Source: Leucobacter ruminantium (GTDB taxonomy: Bacteria > Actinomycetota > Actinomycetes > Actinomycetales > Microbacteriaceae). Taken from it: a stretch of 64,000 nt of DNA. Under the pieces are notes generated by a model. The model had not been told where the DNA came from and searched no databases. It saw only the letters and a program-made list of their open reading frames with translations. Positions 16,729 through 24,435 of the stretch are shown piece by piece (within the stretch, counting starts at the first letter, position 1; each line of letters opens with the position of its first letter). The translations under genes were made by a program, and so were the position numbers. The stretch is taken from the NCBI RefSeq assembly GCF_017565705.1, contig NZ_JAGDYL010000017.1, forward strand, positions 27,953-91,952, read 5' to 3'.

Positions 16729-17292
16729 ATGACTGTGCTCCCCATCACGATCTGCGGCGAACCGGTGCTGCATCGACCAGCCGAACCCGTCACCGAGTTC
16801 GACGCCGAACTGCGCACCCTCGTCGACGACATGTTCGAGACCTGCGAGCAGGCCCCGGGCGTGGGGCTCGCCGCACCCCAGGTCGGGGTCGGCAAGCGCC
16901 TCTTCGTGTGGATGTACGACGACCAGGACGAGGCGCCCGCCCGCGGCGTCGCGATCAACCCCGTGCTGTGGATCTCGCCGCCCGAGCCGGGTCTGCCCGG
17001 CGAGGACGAGATCGAGGGGTGCCTCTCGTTCCCCGGGGAGCGCTTCGCCCTGCGCCGTTCGCCCCGCGCGCTGCTGCGCGCGCAGAACATCGACGGCGAG
17101 TCTTTCGAGTTCGAGGCGAGCGGCTGGTTCGCGCGCATCATGCAGCACGAGTACGACCACCTCGAAGGCCTCCTCTACGTCGACCGCCTCGTGCATCCCG
17201 AGAACAAGGGGGCGCAGAAGGCGAAGCGCAAGAACGGTTGGGGACGGCCCGGTCTCACCTGGCTTCCGGGGGTCGACGACCTCGAGGGGTAG
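16729..17292 (+). CDS. def: Peptide deformylase
   Basis: A 187-residue metalloenzyme that removes the formyl group from nascent proteins. All three motifs are present: G-V-G-L-A-A-P-Q, E-G-C-L-S and Q-H-E-Y-D-H, with His140, Glu141 and His144 in the last. The C-terminal R-P-G-L-T-W-L-P-G is usual for actinobacterial deformylases. The ATG at 16729 sits 8 bases after a CCCTAGGCT stretch that may be the -10; no strong ribosome site is visible. It is separated from orn by the divergent region and convergent with an MFS gene 15 bp downstream. Confidence 0.95.
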   Translation: MTVLPITICGEPVLHRPAEPVTEFDAELRTLVDDMFETCEQAPGVGLAAPQVGVGKRLFVWMYDDQDEAPARGVAINPVLWISPPEPGLPGEDEIEGCLSFPGERFALRRSPRALLRAQNIDGESFEFEASGWFARIMQHEYDHLEGLLYVDRLVHPENKGAQKAKRKNGWGRPGLTWLPGVDDLEG

Positions 17293-17307
17293 GGATCCCT
17301 CGCCGAA

Positions 17308-18504
17308 TCACGGCGCCGCCGGGCGGCGGAGGTCCGAGACGAACAGCCACGCCGTCGCCGCGACCGCGAGGAGAACGGCCGTGGTACCGAACGCCCAGCC
17401 GAACCCGGCGGCGTCGAGGATCGCGCCCGCGATGAGCGGGCCGAGCACCCCGCCGAGGTCGCTCATCATCGAGTAGGCCGCGACGACGTTGCCGCCGCGC
17501 CGCTGTGCGAGCACGTCGGCGAGCACGGCCTGCTGGCCGGGGTTCACGAGTGCCGAGCCGGCCCCGGCCGCGACCATGATCGCGATCGCGACCCACATCG
17601 ACGGCGACACCGGGAACACGAGGTAGCTCGCCACGAGCACCGCCATGCCCGTCACCAGCAGCGGCTTGCGGCCCACGGTGTCGGTCCAGCGCCCCGCCGG
17701 GAAGATCAGCAGCGCGTTGCCCGCTGCGTAACCCGCGAGCACCCAGGCGGCCGCAGCGGCGTCGCCGTCGAAGGCCACGGCGACGAAGATCGGGATGATC
17801 GAGACGCGCACGCCGAAGGACGCCCACCCGAACGCGAACACCGACACCAGCAGCGCGCGGTACTGCGGCACGCGCAGCGCTTCGCCGAGCACCACGGACT
17901 CTGGCTGCGCCGATCCCTCGACCGGGCCGGCCGCGAACGCCGAACGCCGCAGCGCGACCGCGACGACCGCGGCTGCGGCGAGCAGGGTGAAGAAGTAGAA
18001 CACGAACGGGGCGCGCAGGCCGAAGGCTGCGACCACTCCGCCGAGCACCGGGCCGAGCAGCCCGCCGAGCAGGAACCCGGCGGCGTTGAGACTCGCCACC
18101 CGGCCCCGGGCGTCGGGCGGGCTGACCTTCGCGAGCAGCGCGGTCGCGGAGACCGTGAACATCGCGGAGCCGACGCCTCCAGCGCCGCGCAGCACGAGGA
18201 ACTGCGCGTAGTCGGCCGCGAAGGCGGCTGCGCCCGTGGAGAGCGCCACGATCAGGATGCCGGTCGCGTAGGTGCGGCGCTCGCCCATGCGCGACACCGC
18301 CCACCCAGCGAACGGGGCGGTGACGAGCCGCATCAGCGCGAAAGCGCTCACGATCGCGGAGGCCGCGAACTTCGAGACGCCGAACTCCAACGCGAACTGA
18401 GGGATCGCGGGGGCGACGACGCCGTAGCCGAGCGCGACCGCGAAGGCGCCCGCGACGAGAGCCCAGACCTCGAACGGCAGGGGAGTGCGAGGGGAACGGG
18501 CCAC
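17308..18504 (-). CDS. MFS transporter
   Basis: A 398-residue major-facilitator protein with about twelve membrane segments, starting with GTG. The first loop motif is G-W-A-V-S-R-M-G-E-R-R (GxxxDRxGRR-like, with Ser for Asp) and the mirror loop is G-R-W-T-D-T-V-G-R-K. It most resembles drug or sugar efflux carriers of the DHA1 group. Substrate unknown. It is convergent with def and divergent from the BCCT gene over 135 bp. Confidence 0.85.
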   Translation of the reverse strand: MARSPRTPLPFEVWALVAGAFAVALGYGVVAPAIPQFALEFGVSKFAASAIVSAFALMRLVTAPFAGWAVSRMGERRTYATGILIVALSTGAAAFAADYAQFLVLRGAGGVGSAMFTVSATALLAKVSPPDARGRVASLNAAGFLLGGLLGPVLGGVVAAFGLRAPFVFYFFTLLAAAAVVAVALRRSAFAAGPVEGSAQPESVVLGEALRVPQYRALLVSVFAFGWASFGVRVSIIPIFVAVAFDGDAAAAAWVLAGYAAGNALLIFPAGRWTDTVGRKPLLVTGMAVLVASYLVFPVSPSMWVAIAIMVAAGAGSALVNPGQQAVLADVLAQRRGGNVVAAYSMMSDLGGVLGPLIAGAILDAAGFGWAFGTTAVLLAVAATAWLFVSDLRRPAAP

Positions 18505-18639
18505 CCTGCGATCCTAGCCGCAGAGCGGGAAACAGGCGGTGCCGAAGGGGGTCGCGGCGGCCGCTCGACTTGCAACACCGCACAGAAGCCGAAAGGGTGG
18601 AAAGGTCACGAAGAGCGCCGACAGAACGGACCATCGCCC

Positions 18640-20520
18640 ATGAGTGCACCCGAACCGCCCGCCCAGAACCCCGCCGATCCGGTGGTGCCCGATCCCTCGC
18701 CCCTGCTTCCCGACTACTCGAGCCTGCCGGAGTCGGTGCACCTGCCGCGCGCGGTGCAGATCGAGGAGCAGGACACCGACGATCAGATCACGGCGAAGCT
18801 GCGCAGGCACGGAGTGCGCATCGGGAGAGGCATGATCTCCCCGCGGGTGTTCTGGCCCGCGCTCATCGTCATCCTGCTCGTCGTGGCGTTCGCGATCCTG
18901 CTCCCCGACGCCGCCGGCAGCGTGTTCACCAGCATCCAGACGTGGATCGTCGGGCACCTCGGCTGGTACTACATGCTCATCGTCGGCGCGTTCATCATGG
19001 TAGCGGCGGGCATCGCGTTCTCCCGTCTCGGGCGCATCAGACTCGGTCGAGACGAGGACCGGCCCGAGTTCGGCGTGCTGTCGTGGTTCGCGATGCTGTT
19101 CGCCGCGGGCATGGGCATCGGCCTCGTCTTCTACGGCGTGGGCGAGCCGCTCACCTACGCCACCGTGCAGCCGAAGCCGGGATGGGAGGGCGACCAGGCC
19201 GAGCTCGCCGGGCTCGCGATGGCGCAGACCTTCGTGCACTGGGGACTGCACCCGTGGGCGATCTACGCCATCATCGGCCTCTCCATCGCCTACGCGATCC
19301 ACCGGCGCGGCCGTCCCGTGTCGATCCGCTGGGCGCTCGAACCGCTCTTCGGCGAGCGGGTGAAGGGATGGGTGGGCGACGTCATCGATGTGCTCGCCAT
19401 CTTCGGCACCGTGTTCGGCGTCGCGACGTCGCTCGGCCTCGGCGTGCAGCAGATCTCCGCGGGCATGGCCGAGATCGGCATCGTCGACCGCCCGAGCAAC
19501 ACCCTGCTCGTCGTGCTGATCATCGTCATCACCCTCATCGCCATGCTCTCCGTGGTCAGCGGCATCGGAGCCGGCATGAAGTGGCTCTCGAACATCAACC
19601 TCTCGATGGCGGCAGCGCTGCTCATCAGTGTGCTGCTGCTCGGCCCGACGCTCTTCCTGCTGCGGAACCTGACGGAGTCGATCGGCTTCTACCTGGCGAA
19701 CGTGCTCCAGATGACCTTCGACATCGGTGCCTACCGGCGCGGGGAGGCGACGAGCTGGTTCTCCGACTGGACCATCTTCTACTGGGGCTGGTGGATCTCG
19801 TGGTCGCCGTTCGTCGGCATCTTCATCGCCCGCATCTCGCGCGGGCGTACCGTGCGCGAGTTCATCGCGGGCGTGATGCTCGTGCCGACGCTCGTGGGCT
19901 TCCTCTGGTTCTCCGTCATGGGCGGCGCCGGCCTCTACCGGCAGATCTTCGGAGAGGGAGACCTCGTGCAGAACGGGGCGGTGAGCGTCGAGCACGCCCT
20001 CTTCCAGGTGCTCGGCGATCTGCCGTTCGGCACGGTCTTCTCAGTGCTCGGCATCCTGCTCGTGGCGATCTTCTTCATCACGTCCTCCGACTCGGGATCC
20101 CTCGTGGTCGACATGCTTGCGTCGGGCGGACACCCGAATCCGCCCGTCTGGTCGCGGGTGCTGTGGGCCCTGCTCGAGGGTGCGGTGGCCATCGCCCTGC
20201 TGCTCGCGGGCGGTCTGCAGTCGCTGCAGGCGGCGGCCCTCGCGACGGCGCTGCCCTTCAGCATCGTGCTGCTGCTCATGAGCTGGTCGACCCTCCGCGC
20301 GTTGCGGATCGACGACAAGGTGCTCGAGCGGGCCGAGATGGAGGCGAGGCTCGAGCGCGTCACCCAGCACGTGACCGCGGAGTGGGCGAGCTCCTTCGGC
20401 ACGCACCCCGAGATCGAGACCTACGTGGACGACCGGATCGACTACCGGATCTCACGTACGCGGGGTGCCTTCGAGCGACGCGGGGGGCCGCGGTCGCCGC
20501 TCGACCGCGGGAGCCGGTAG
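18640..20520 (+). CDS. BCCT-family betaine/choline/carnitine transporter
   Basis: A 626-residue secondary transporter for quaternary ammonium solutes such as glycine betaine, used in osmoprotection. After a polar N-terminal tail of about 65 residues come about twelve membrane segments. The glycine-rich G-M-G-I-G-L-V-F-Y-G-V-G-E-P-L is the Na+-site region, and W-G-W-W-I-S-W-S-P-F-V-G is the tryptophan-box signature of the family. The C-terminal 90 residues are charged, as in BetP-like osmosensing carriers. The N-terminal tail contains D-P-S-P from a motif copy. Confidence 0.93.
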   Translation: MSAPEPPAQNPADPVVPDPSPLLPDYSSLPESVHLPRAVQIEEQDTDDQITAKLRRHGVRIGRGMISPRVFWPALIVILLVVAFAILLPDAAGSVFTSIQTWIVGHLGWYYMLIVGAFIMVAAGIAFSRLGRIRLGRDEDRPEFGVLSWFAMLFAAGMGIGLVFYGVGEPLTYATVQPKPGWEGDQAELAGLAMAQTFVHWGLHPWAIYAIIGLSIAYAIHRRGRPVSIRWALEPLFGERVKGWVGDVIDVLAIFGTVFGVATSLGLGVQQISAGMAEIGIVDRPSNTLLVVLIIVITLIAMLSVVSGIGAGMKWLSNINLSMAAALLISVLLLGPTLFLLRNLTESIGFYLANVLQMTFDIGAYRRGEATSWFSDWTIFYWGWWISWSPFVGIFIARISRGRTVREFIAGVMLVPTLVGFLWFSVMGGAGLYRQIFGEGDLVQNGAVSVEHALFQVLGDLPFGTVFSVLGILLVAIFFITSSDSGSLVVDMLASGGHPNPPVWSRVLWALLEGAVAIALLLAGGLQSLQAAALATALPFSIVLLLMSWSTLRALRIDDKVLERAEMEARLERVTQHVTAEWASSFGTHPEIETYVDDRIDYRISRTRGAFERRGGPRSPLDRGSR

Positions 20521-20574
20521 GAGCAGCCCGGATGTCCCGAGCACGGTTTCCGGCATAGTAGCCTTGGAAGCACC

Positions 20575-20647
20575 GCCTCCGTAGCTCAGTGGATAGAGCA
20601 ACGGCCTTCTAATCCGTCGGTCGCAGGTTCGAATCCTGCCGGGGGCA
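20575..20647 (+). tRNA. tRNA-Arg, anticodon TCT
   Basis: A 73-nt cloverleaf. The acceptor GCCTCCG pairs with CGGGGGC, the D stem is GCTC/GAGC, and the T arm is GCAGG-TTCGAAT-CCTGC. The anticodon loop CTTCTAA gives anticodon TCT (20608-20610), reading AGA. The discriminator is A and CCA is not encoded (ACCG follows). The pair closing the anticodon loop is C-T, a mismatch. CATAGT at 20554-20559 is a plausible -10. Confidence 0.95.
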
Positions 20648-20961
20648 CCGACCCGAACTGGAGCGCATCGCGTTCGAATCGGTCGCCGTGCCGCTGCAGC
20701 GGCAGCCCGCGGAGGGCAGCGATCAGTGGAGCACCGCGCTTCCGGTGGTCGCGCGTATTCGAGCCGTTGCGCCAGAGCTGTGCGAACAGATCGCCGGTGG
20801 CCGAGTCGTGCCCCCAGACGCTCTATGCGCTGCGTCGAGCACGACGCTTTCAGCGAGACCGACGCTTCCAGGGGCTCTGAAACAGCGGGTCTCGCTGAAA
20901 CATTCGGTCTCGCTGGAGCGAGGTGACGAACTCCGCCCCGCCGCTGATTCCTCCGCTTTGC
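20648..20961. other. 314-bp stretch without a credible gene, after tRNA-Arg
   Basis: No frame in this stretch looks coding. Its second half is a set of 18-bp related units (see the repeat entry). The first half has ordinary base composition and could be decayed coding DNA; tRNA 3' ends are common integration sites, but no duplicated tRNA end or integrase is visible nearby. Confidence 0.5.
20847..20918. repeat. Four 18-bp units with TTTCAGCGAGACC arms
   Basis: Four adjacent 18-bp units can be aligned. Unit 1 holds TTTCAGCGAGACC (20848-20860); unit 3 holds its exact reverse complement GGTCTCGCTGAAA (20888-20900); unit 4 holds a near copy, GGTCTCGCTGGA (20906-20917); unit 2 ends in CTCTGAAA, a weaker copy. 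Units 1 and 3 form a perfect 13-bp inverted repeat with a 27-nt spacer, and units 3 and 4 are direct repeats 18 bp apart. It could fold as alternative hairpins and may act as terminator of the alkB operon on the minus strand. Confidence 0.65.
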
Positions 20962-21633
20962 TCAGTCGTTGAGCCCGGTCATCCGCATGGTGATGTTGAT
21001 CCGACCGGCGTCGAGGCCGCAACCCTCCGGGGCGGTGGCGGGGTGGATCCGGGTGACCCCGTGGTAGGCGAGCCGGGAGGCCCCGCCGAACACGAACAGG
21101 TCGCCGGAACGCAGCATCAGGTCGGTATAGGGCTTGTTGCGGTTCTCGGTGTTGCCGAAGCGGAAGGTGCAGGCGTCCCCGATCGACAGCGAGACGATCG
21201 GCGCAAGCGAGTGCTCGTCCTTGTCCTGGTGCATACCCATGCGCGCATGCTCGTCGTAGTAGTTCGCGAGCGCGGTGTCCGGGGTGTAGCCCGCGACCTC
21301 GACCTCTGAGTAACCGGCCTCCTCGAGTGCGCGACGACCGAGACGTACCATCCAGTCCGGGAACGGGAGCACCCGGGCGCCGTTGACGTCGGTCGCCTCG
21401 CGTGTGTACTTGTACGGCTGCCAGTGCCAGCCGAGGCAGACGGTGCGAACCGACATCTCGTGCCCGCGGACCTTCGCGGCCCGGATCGGCACAGGACCTG
21501 CCGCCCACTCGCGGAACCTGCGCACGACCCACCTCTGCTGGTCGAGAGCGAGCCAGTCGGGCACGTGCACGGCGTCGGGGCGTGGTCGGCTGCGTTCGCG
21601 CGGTTCCGGGTCGAGGGTGAACAGGGTCGTCAT
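20962..21633 (-). CDS. alkB: AlkB-type alpha-ketoglutarate/Fe(II) dioxygenase
   Basis: This 223-residue enzyme oxidatively removes methyl groups from 1-methyladenine and 3-methylcytosine in DNA. Iron ligands are His135 and Asp137 in M-H-Q-D and the later His in Y-H-G-V-T-R; the C-terminal R-I-N-I-T-M-R supplies the two Arg that hold 2-oxoglutarate. N-Y-Y-D is the usual substrate-loop motif. The start is the ATG that overlaps the stop of ogt (ATGA), with GAGGGAGAC upstream; an 18-residue longer version inside ogt was rejected. It is the last gene of the sigma factor-ogt-alkB operon. Confidence 0.93.
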   Translation of the reverse strand: MTTLFTLDPEPRERSRPRPDAVHVPDWLALDQQRWVVRRFREWAAGPVPIRAAKVRGHEMSVRTVCLGWHWQPYKYTREATDVNGARVLPFPDWMVRLGRRALEEAGYSEVEVAGYTPDTALANYYDEHARMGMHQDKDEHSLAPIVSLSIGDACTFRFGNTENRNKPYTDLMLRSGDLFVFGGASRLAYHGVTRIHPATAPEGCGLDAGRINITMRMTGLND

Positions 21634-22328
21634 GATCCGTCTCCCTCCTCCGTGGCTTTCCCCGTTACGGCGCTTCTCGTCGCCCATGCCGCCGCCTCCA
21701 GCTTCAGCAGGGTGGTCTTGGCCTCGAGCCCGCCGATGTAGCCGCCGAGGCTGCCGTCGGTGCGCAGTACGCGGTGGCAGGGCACCACGACGGGCAGCGG
21801 GTTGGTCGCGCAGGCGGTACCGACGGCGCGGACAGCCTTCGGGTTGCCGACCATCTCGGCCATCTCCTTGTAGCTGCGCGTCTGTCCGTAGCCGATGTCG
21901 GGCAGGTGCCTCTGCACGAGCCGGCGGAAGCCCTTGGACAGCGACAGGTCGAGGTCGAGGGCGAAGGTCTGCCTGCGGTGCTCGAAGTACTCGTCGAGCT
22001 CGCGGGCTGCCGTGTCGAGCTGCTTCGGGGCGCGAAGGATGCGGGGGCTGAGCTTCACGGCCAGCGACTCCAGCACCCTGTCGTGGTCCTCGTTCGCGTA
22101 CGCGACGCGCACCAGACCCTTCGGGGTCGAGGCGAGCAGCAGCTCGCCGACCGGGCTGTCGACCACGCGGTAAGCGACGTCGATGAGGCCCTCTGATTCC
22201 GCCGCGGCCTCCAGCCGGCGGTGCAGCATTGCCAGCTTCCGCGCTTCCTCGGACGCTGGGTCGACGGGCGTCGGGTCGATGGGCGCCGACAGGACGGCGA
22301 GGGTGTCATCGCCGTGGAGGTCACTCAT
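21630..22328 (-). CDS. ogt: Methylated-DNA--[protein]-cysteine S-methyltransferase
   Basis: A 232-residue suicide methyltransferase that repairs O6-methylguanine by transferring the methyl to its own cysteine. The active site P-C-H-R-V has Cys184; G-S-L-G-G-Y follows as in the family, and V-G-T-A-C-A-T-N-P precedes it. The protein has about 45 extra N-terminal residues before the start of the usual Ogt domain (D-V-A-Y-R-V-V-D-S-P-V-G), rich in Asp and Pro, compared with the normal 160-180 residues. This tail has no DNA-binding motif like that of Ada. It overlaps the genes on both sides by 4 bp. Confidence 0.93.
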   Translation of the reverse strand: MSDLHGDDTLAVLSAPIDPTPVDPASEEARKLAMLHRRLEAAAESEGLIDVAYRVVDSPVGELLLASTPKGLVRVAYANEDHDRVLESLAVKLSPRILRAPKQLDTAARELDEYFEHRRQTFALDLDLSLSKGFRRLVQRHLPDIGYGQTRSYKEMAEMVGNPKAVRAVGTACATNPLPVVVPCHRVLRTDGSLGGYIGGLEAKTTLLKLEAAAWATRSAVTGKATEEGDGS

Positions 22329-22837
22329 GATCTTGCTCCTTTCGCCAGCCCTGACTGGGGCCGTGCGCCCGGATAGGTTCTTCGGAGGTTCTTGACTCCG
22401 TCGGCCGACGCCCTTCGCGCCGCGTCGACGGTGCCGCCGACGATCGCCGCGATCTCGGCGTACGACATTCCGACGAGGTATCGGAAGGTGATCGCCTGCC
22501 GCTGCTTCTCAGGCAGTCGGCCCACGGTCTCCCACAGGTCTGTATCTTCTGCGCCGGGAATGCCCAGCGCGGTCGGAACTTCGGGAAGCTCCTCCACCGG
22601 CAGCGGATCTCGTTTCGCCGCCCGGTGAACGTCGATGGCCTTGCGGCGGGCGATGGTCACCAGCCACGCCTCGAGGTTCGCCGACTCCGGAAGATCCGGG
22701 TAGGCGCGCATCGCGGCGAGGAAGGTCTCCGACCAGGCGTCATCGGCGTCGTGCACCCCGAGGAGTGCGCGGCACACCCGCAGCACGGTGGTGCCGTGCA
22801 GCTCCACGACGGTCTCGAACGGTTGTTTCATGCTCAT
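22325..22837 (-). CDS. RNA polymerase sigma factor, ECF-like
   Basis: A 170-residue sigma-70 family protein with region 2 (W-S-E-T-F-L-A-A and W-L-V-T-I-A-R-R-K-A-I-D) and region 4 (L-P-E-K-Q-R-Q-A and M-S-Y-A-E-I-A-A-I-V-G-G). No anti-sigma factor gene is next to it. The 4-bp overlap with ogt implies one transcript sigma-ogt-alkB, so it probably controls alkylation or DNA-damage defence. ATG at 22837 or an internal ATG at 22831, which has GGGA upstream, could be the true start. A 19-codon ORF and a hairpin lie just upstream. Confidence 0.9.
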   Translation of the reverse strand: MSMKQPFETVVELHGTTVLRVCRALLGVHDADDAWSETFLAAMRAYPDLPESANLEAWLVTIARRKAIDVHRAAKRDPLPVEELPEVPTALGIPGAEDTDLWETVGRLPEKQRQAITFRYLVGMSYAEIAAIVGGTVDAARRASADGVKNLRRTYPGARPQSGLAKGARS

Positions 22838-22857
22838 CCCATTGAATACGGTTCCGG

Positions 22858-22877
22858 CGGATCTTTCGTGAGATCCG
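22858..22877 (-). promoter_or_regulatory. Hairpin between leader ORF and sigma gene
   Basis: CGGATCT and AGATCCG form a perfect 7-bp stem with a 6-nt loop. On the minus-strand transcript it starts one base after the leader ORF stop and ends 20 bases before the sigma start, so it could occlude or expose the sigma gene's ribosome site or act as an attenuator. No U-tract follows, which argues against a simple terminator. Confidence 0.45.
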
Positions 22878-22878
22878 G

Positions 22879-22938
22879 CTAGAACGACCGTCCGGCGCTC
22901 GCCTGGGCGGTCCCCACCAGCGTGTGTCGCGTGTTCAT
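22879..22938 (-). CDS. Candidate 19-residue leader peptide upstream of the sigma gene
   Basis: An ATG at 22938 follows AGAGGAAG at good distance and opens a 19-codon frame (starting M-N-T-R-H-T-L-V, ending G-R-S-F) that stops one base before the hairpin. A start eight codons further upstream is also possible. It may be a regulatory leader peptide for the sigma-ogt-alkB operon. Alternatively the resemblance of M-N-T-R-H-T to the usual N-terminus of methyltransferases may mean a decayed second ogt gene. Translation is not proven. Confidence 0.35.
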   Translation of the reverse strand: MNTRHTLVGTAQASAGRSF

Positions 22939-23181
22939 CGATCTTCCTCTCTCCGTCATCATGGAGACGCGTCCGACGCCGAGAACGTGAGATGTTCGCC
23001 GAATCTTTCTGCGACGTTCGGCGGGGGCGGTCCCGAACGGTCGGTCGCGGAGGCCGCCTATCTCTTCCTGTTCCAGAAGCCGCTCCTCTTGAAGGAGGCG
23101 ACGATTCTCACGGCGAGGGATCTCGACGGTCCGCACGGGGTGCCAAGTCCGCACGGGGCGCTTCGATCGTGGAGGGTGCGG
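22939..23181. other. Region without credible gene upstream of the sigma operon
   Basis: With the leader segment this makes 344 bp between the sigma gene and the next clear gene. It should hold the promoter of the sigma operon on the minus strand. CGCCGAA and TTCGGCG (about 22999-23025) form a 7-bp inverted repeat. I see no convincing coding frame, though short Lys/Arg-rich frames exist. Confidence 0.4.
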
Positions 23182-23484
23182 TCACCGCGTCCAGCGTCGC
23201 AGCCCGTCGGTAGTGTTCGTCGGAGTATCACCGGGAGCGAGCAAGCCGCTGGAATCGATCGGATCACCGGGAGACGGCGCCTCGGCGGGAAGCTCGCGCT
23301 GGATCTCGCGGATCTCAGATGCGCGTGCGGCCTCCGGGTGGAAGGCCTGATCGAATACGCTGATCATCCCCGAGAGCATCGATCCCTCGCGCCTTCTGCG
23401 CCGACGGTCACGAACTCCGACGGTCCAGAGCAGGCCGACCACGGCGATGATGACGCCGAGGGTGATCATCTCGTTCGTCGTCAT
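23182..23484 (-). CDS. Small single-span membrane protein, unknown function
   Basis: A 100-residue protein with one N-terminal membrane helix (about residues 6-23), followed by a basic cluster R-D-R-R-R-R-R-R and a polar, Pro/Glu-rich tail, so the tail should face the cytoplasm. The start has codon use like its neighbours. I do not recognise a family. It is divergent from the chorismate mutase gene. Confidence 0.55.
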   Translation of the reverse strand: MTTNEMITLGVIIAVVGLLWTVGVRDRRRRRREGSMLSGMISVFDQAFHPEAARASEIREIQRELPAEAPSPGDPIDSSGLLAPGDTPTNTTDGLRRWTR

Positions 23485-23605
23485 GCGGCCTCCCTGCTGC
23501 CTCGTACCCGACCCTACCTCGCGAGAGCGATGAGGAGGTCAGAGACCTCGGCGGAGTGCTCGAACAGCGCGGGCGCCGGGTGATCGTTCCCTAGAATCTG
23601 AGGAT

Positions 23606-23899
23606 ATGGGAACCCAACCGGCCGACATCGAAACCGTCCGAACCCGGATCGATGACCTTGATCGCCGCATCGTGGAGCTCGTCGCCGAGCGCCAGACCTG
23701 GGTGGAGGTGGCCGGCCGTTTGAAGCAGAACGAGCGGGCCGTGCGAGCACCCGCGAGAGTCGAACAGGTCGTCGAGAAGGTGCGCGCGCTCGCCGAGCAG
23801 AGCGGCGCGTCTCCCGCGGTCGTGGAGCGGACCTATCGAGCGATGATCGCCGCCTTCATCGATCTCGAGCTCCATACCCACCGCTCCACGCGCAGCTGA
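23606..23899 (+). CDS. Chorismate mutase, AroQ type
   Basis: A 97-residue all-helical chorismate mutase that converts chorismate to prephenate for Phe and Tyr synthesis. Residues R-T-R-I-D-D-L-D-R-R-I-V-E-L-V-A-E-R are the first AroQ helix with active-site Arg; V-A-G-R-L-K gives the active-site Lys, and R-V-E-Q-V follows. The length equals a monofunctional cytoplasmic enzyme; there is no signal peptide. TAGAAT at 23592-23597 is a good -10 with TGAGGA just before the ATG. It stands alone and is convergent with the HXXEE gene. Confidence 0.9.
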   Translation: MGTQPADIETVRTRIDDLDRRIVELVAERQTWVEVAGRLKQNERAVRAPARVEQVVEKVRALAEQSGASPAVVERTYRAMIAAFIDLELHTHRSTRS

Positions 23900-23955
23900 A
23901 GCGCCGCCGCGGCTCGCCACTCGGAGCCTCCGATCGGAACTCGAGAGACGCTGAG

Positions 23956-24435
23956 CTACTCGCTCCTGCGGATGAGCACGCGCGCGAGGACCTGGCATGC
24001 AAGCGCGGCGGGAATCAGCAGCGCGGCTCCGGCGAGGTAGTCTCTCGTGCGGAGAGGGCGCCCCGAGTCACGAATCTCTCGGCGAGCCGACTCCGCGCCG
24101 GGCAGCATGACGGGCAGTGCCGTCGCGACGCCTGCGGTGTAGCTGCGCTGCAACAGCGAGGCCAGAAGATGCGTCGCGACGTGCGCGTGGAGTCCGGCGA
24201 CCGTCGCACGGTACAACCGCGAGCGAACCTCCGACGTTCTCCCGCGACGGCAGGCGAATGCGGCCAGAACACCCATGAGCCCGACGGCCAGCCAAGACTG
24301 GCGCTGATCGAGGCGAAGGGCTTCGATCCCTGTCGTGTCGGCCAGAGAGCCGCACGTTCCCGGGAAGGCGATCGCCTCTTCCACGTCGTGTACCGCCCAC
24401 GCGAGGAAGAGGTGTGCGGGGCCGCGAGGGTTCAT
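23956..24435 (-). CDS. HXXEE-domain membrane protein
   Basis: A 159-residue membrane protein. The early motif H-D-V-E-E (His, two residues, Glu-Glu) defines the HXXEE family, and two further His residues occur in H-A-H-V-A-T-H, the arrangement of a putative metal-dependent membrane enzyme. About four hydrophobic segments are visible. Function is unknown. ATG at 24435 was chosen over a longer frame because the membrane part and motif begin directly after it. Confidence 0.75.
   Translation of the reverse strand: MNPRGPAHLFLAWAVHDVEEAIAFPGTCGSLADTTGIEALRLDQRQSWLAVGLMGVLAAFACRRGRTSEVRSRLYRATVAGLHAHVATHLLASLLQRSYTAGVATALPVMLPGAESARREIRDSGRPLRTRDYLAGAALLIPAALACQVLARVLIRRSE

Noticed and set aside
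20847..20918. Short repeats considered as a CRISPR array
   Set aside because: Units are 18 bp, imperfect, partly inverted and without spacers; no cas gene is in the window.
20575..20961. tRNA-Arg 3' region as attachment site of an integrated element
   Set aside because: No second copy of the tRNA end and no integrase or phage gene is seen nearby.
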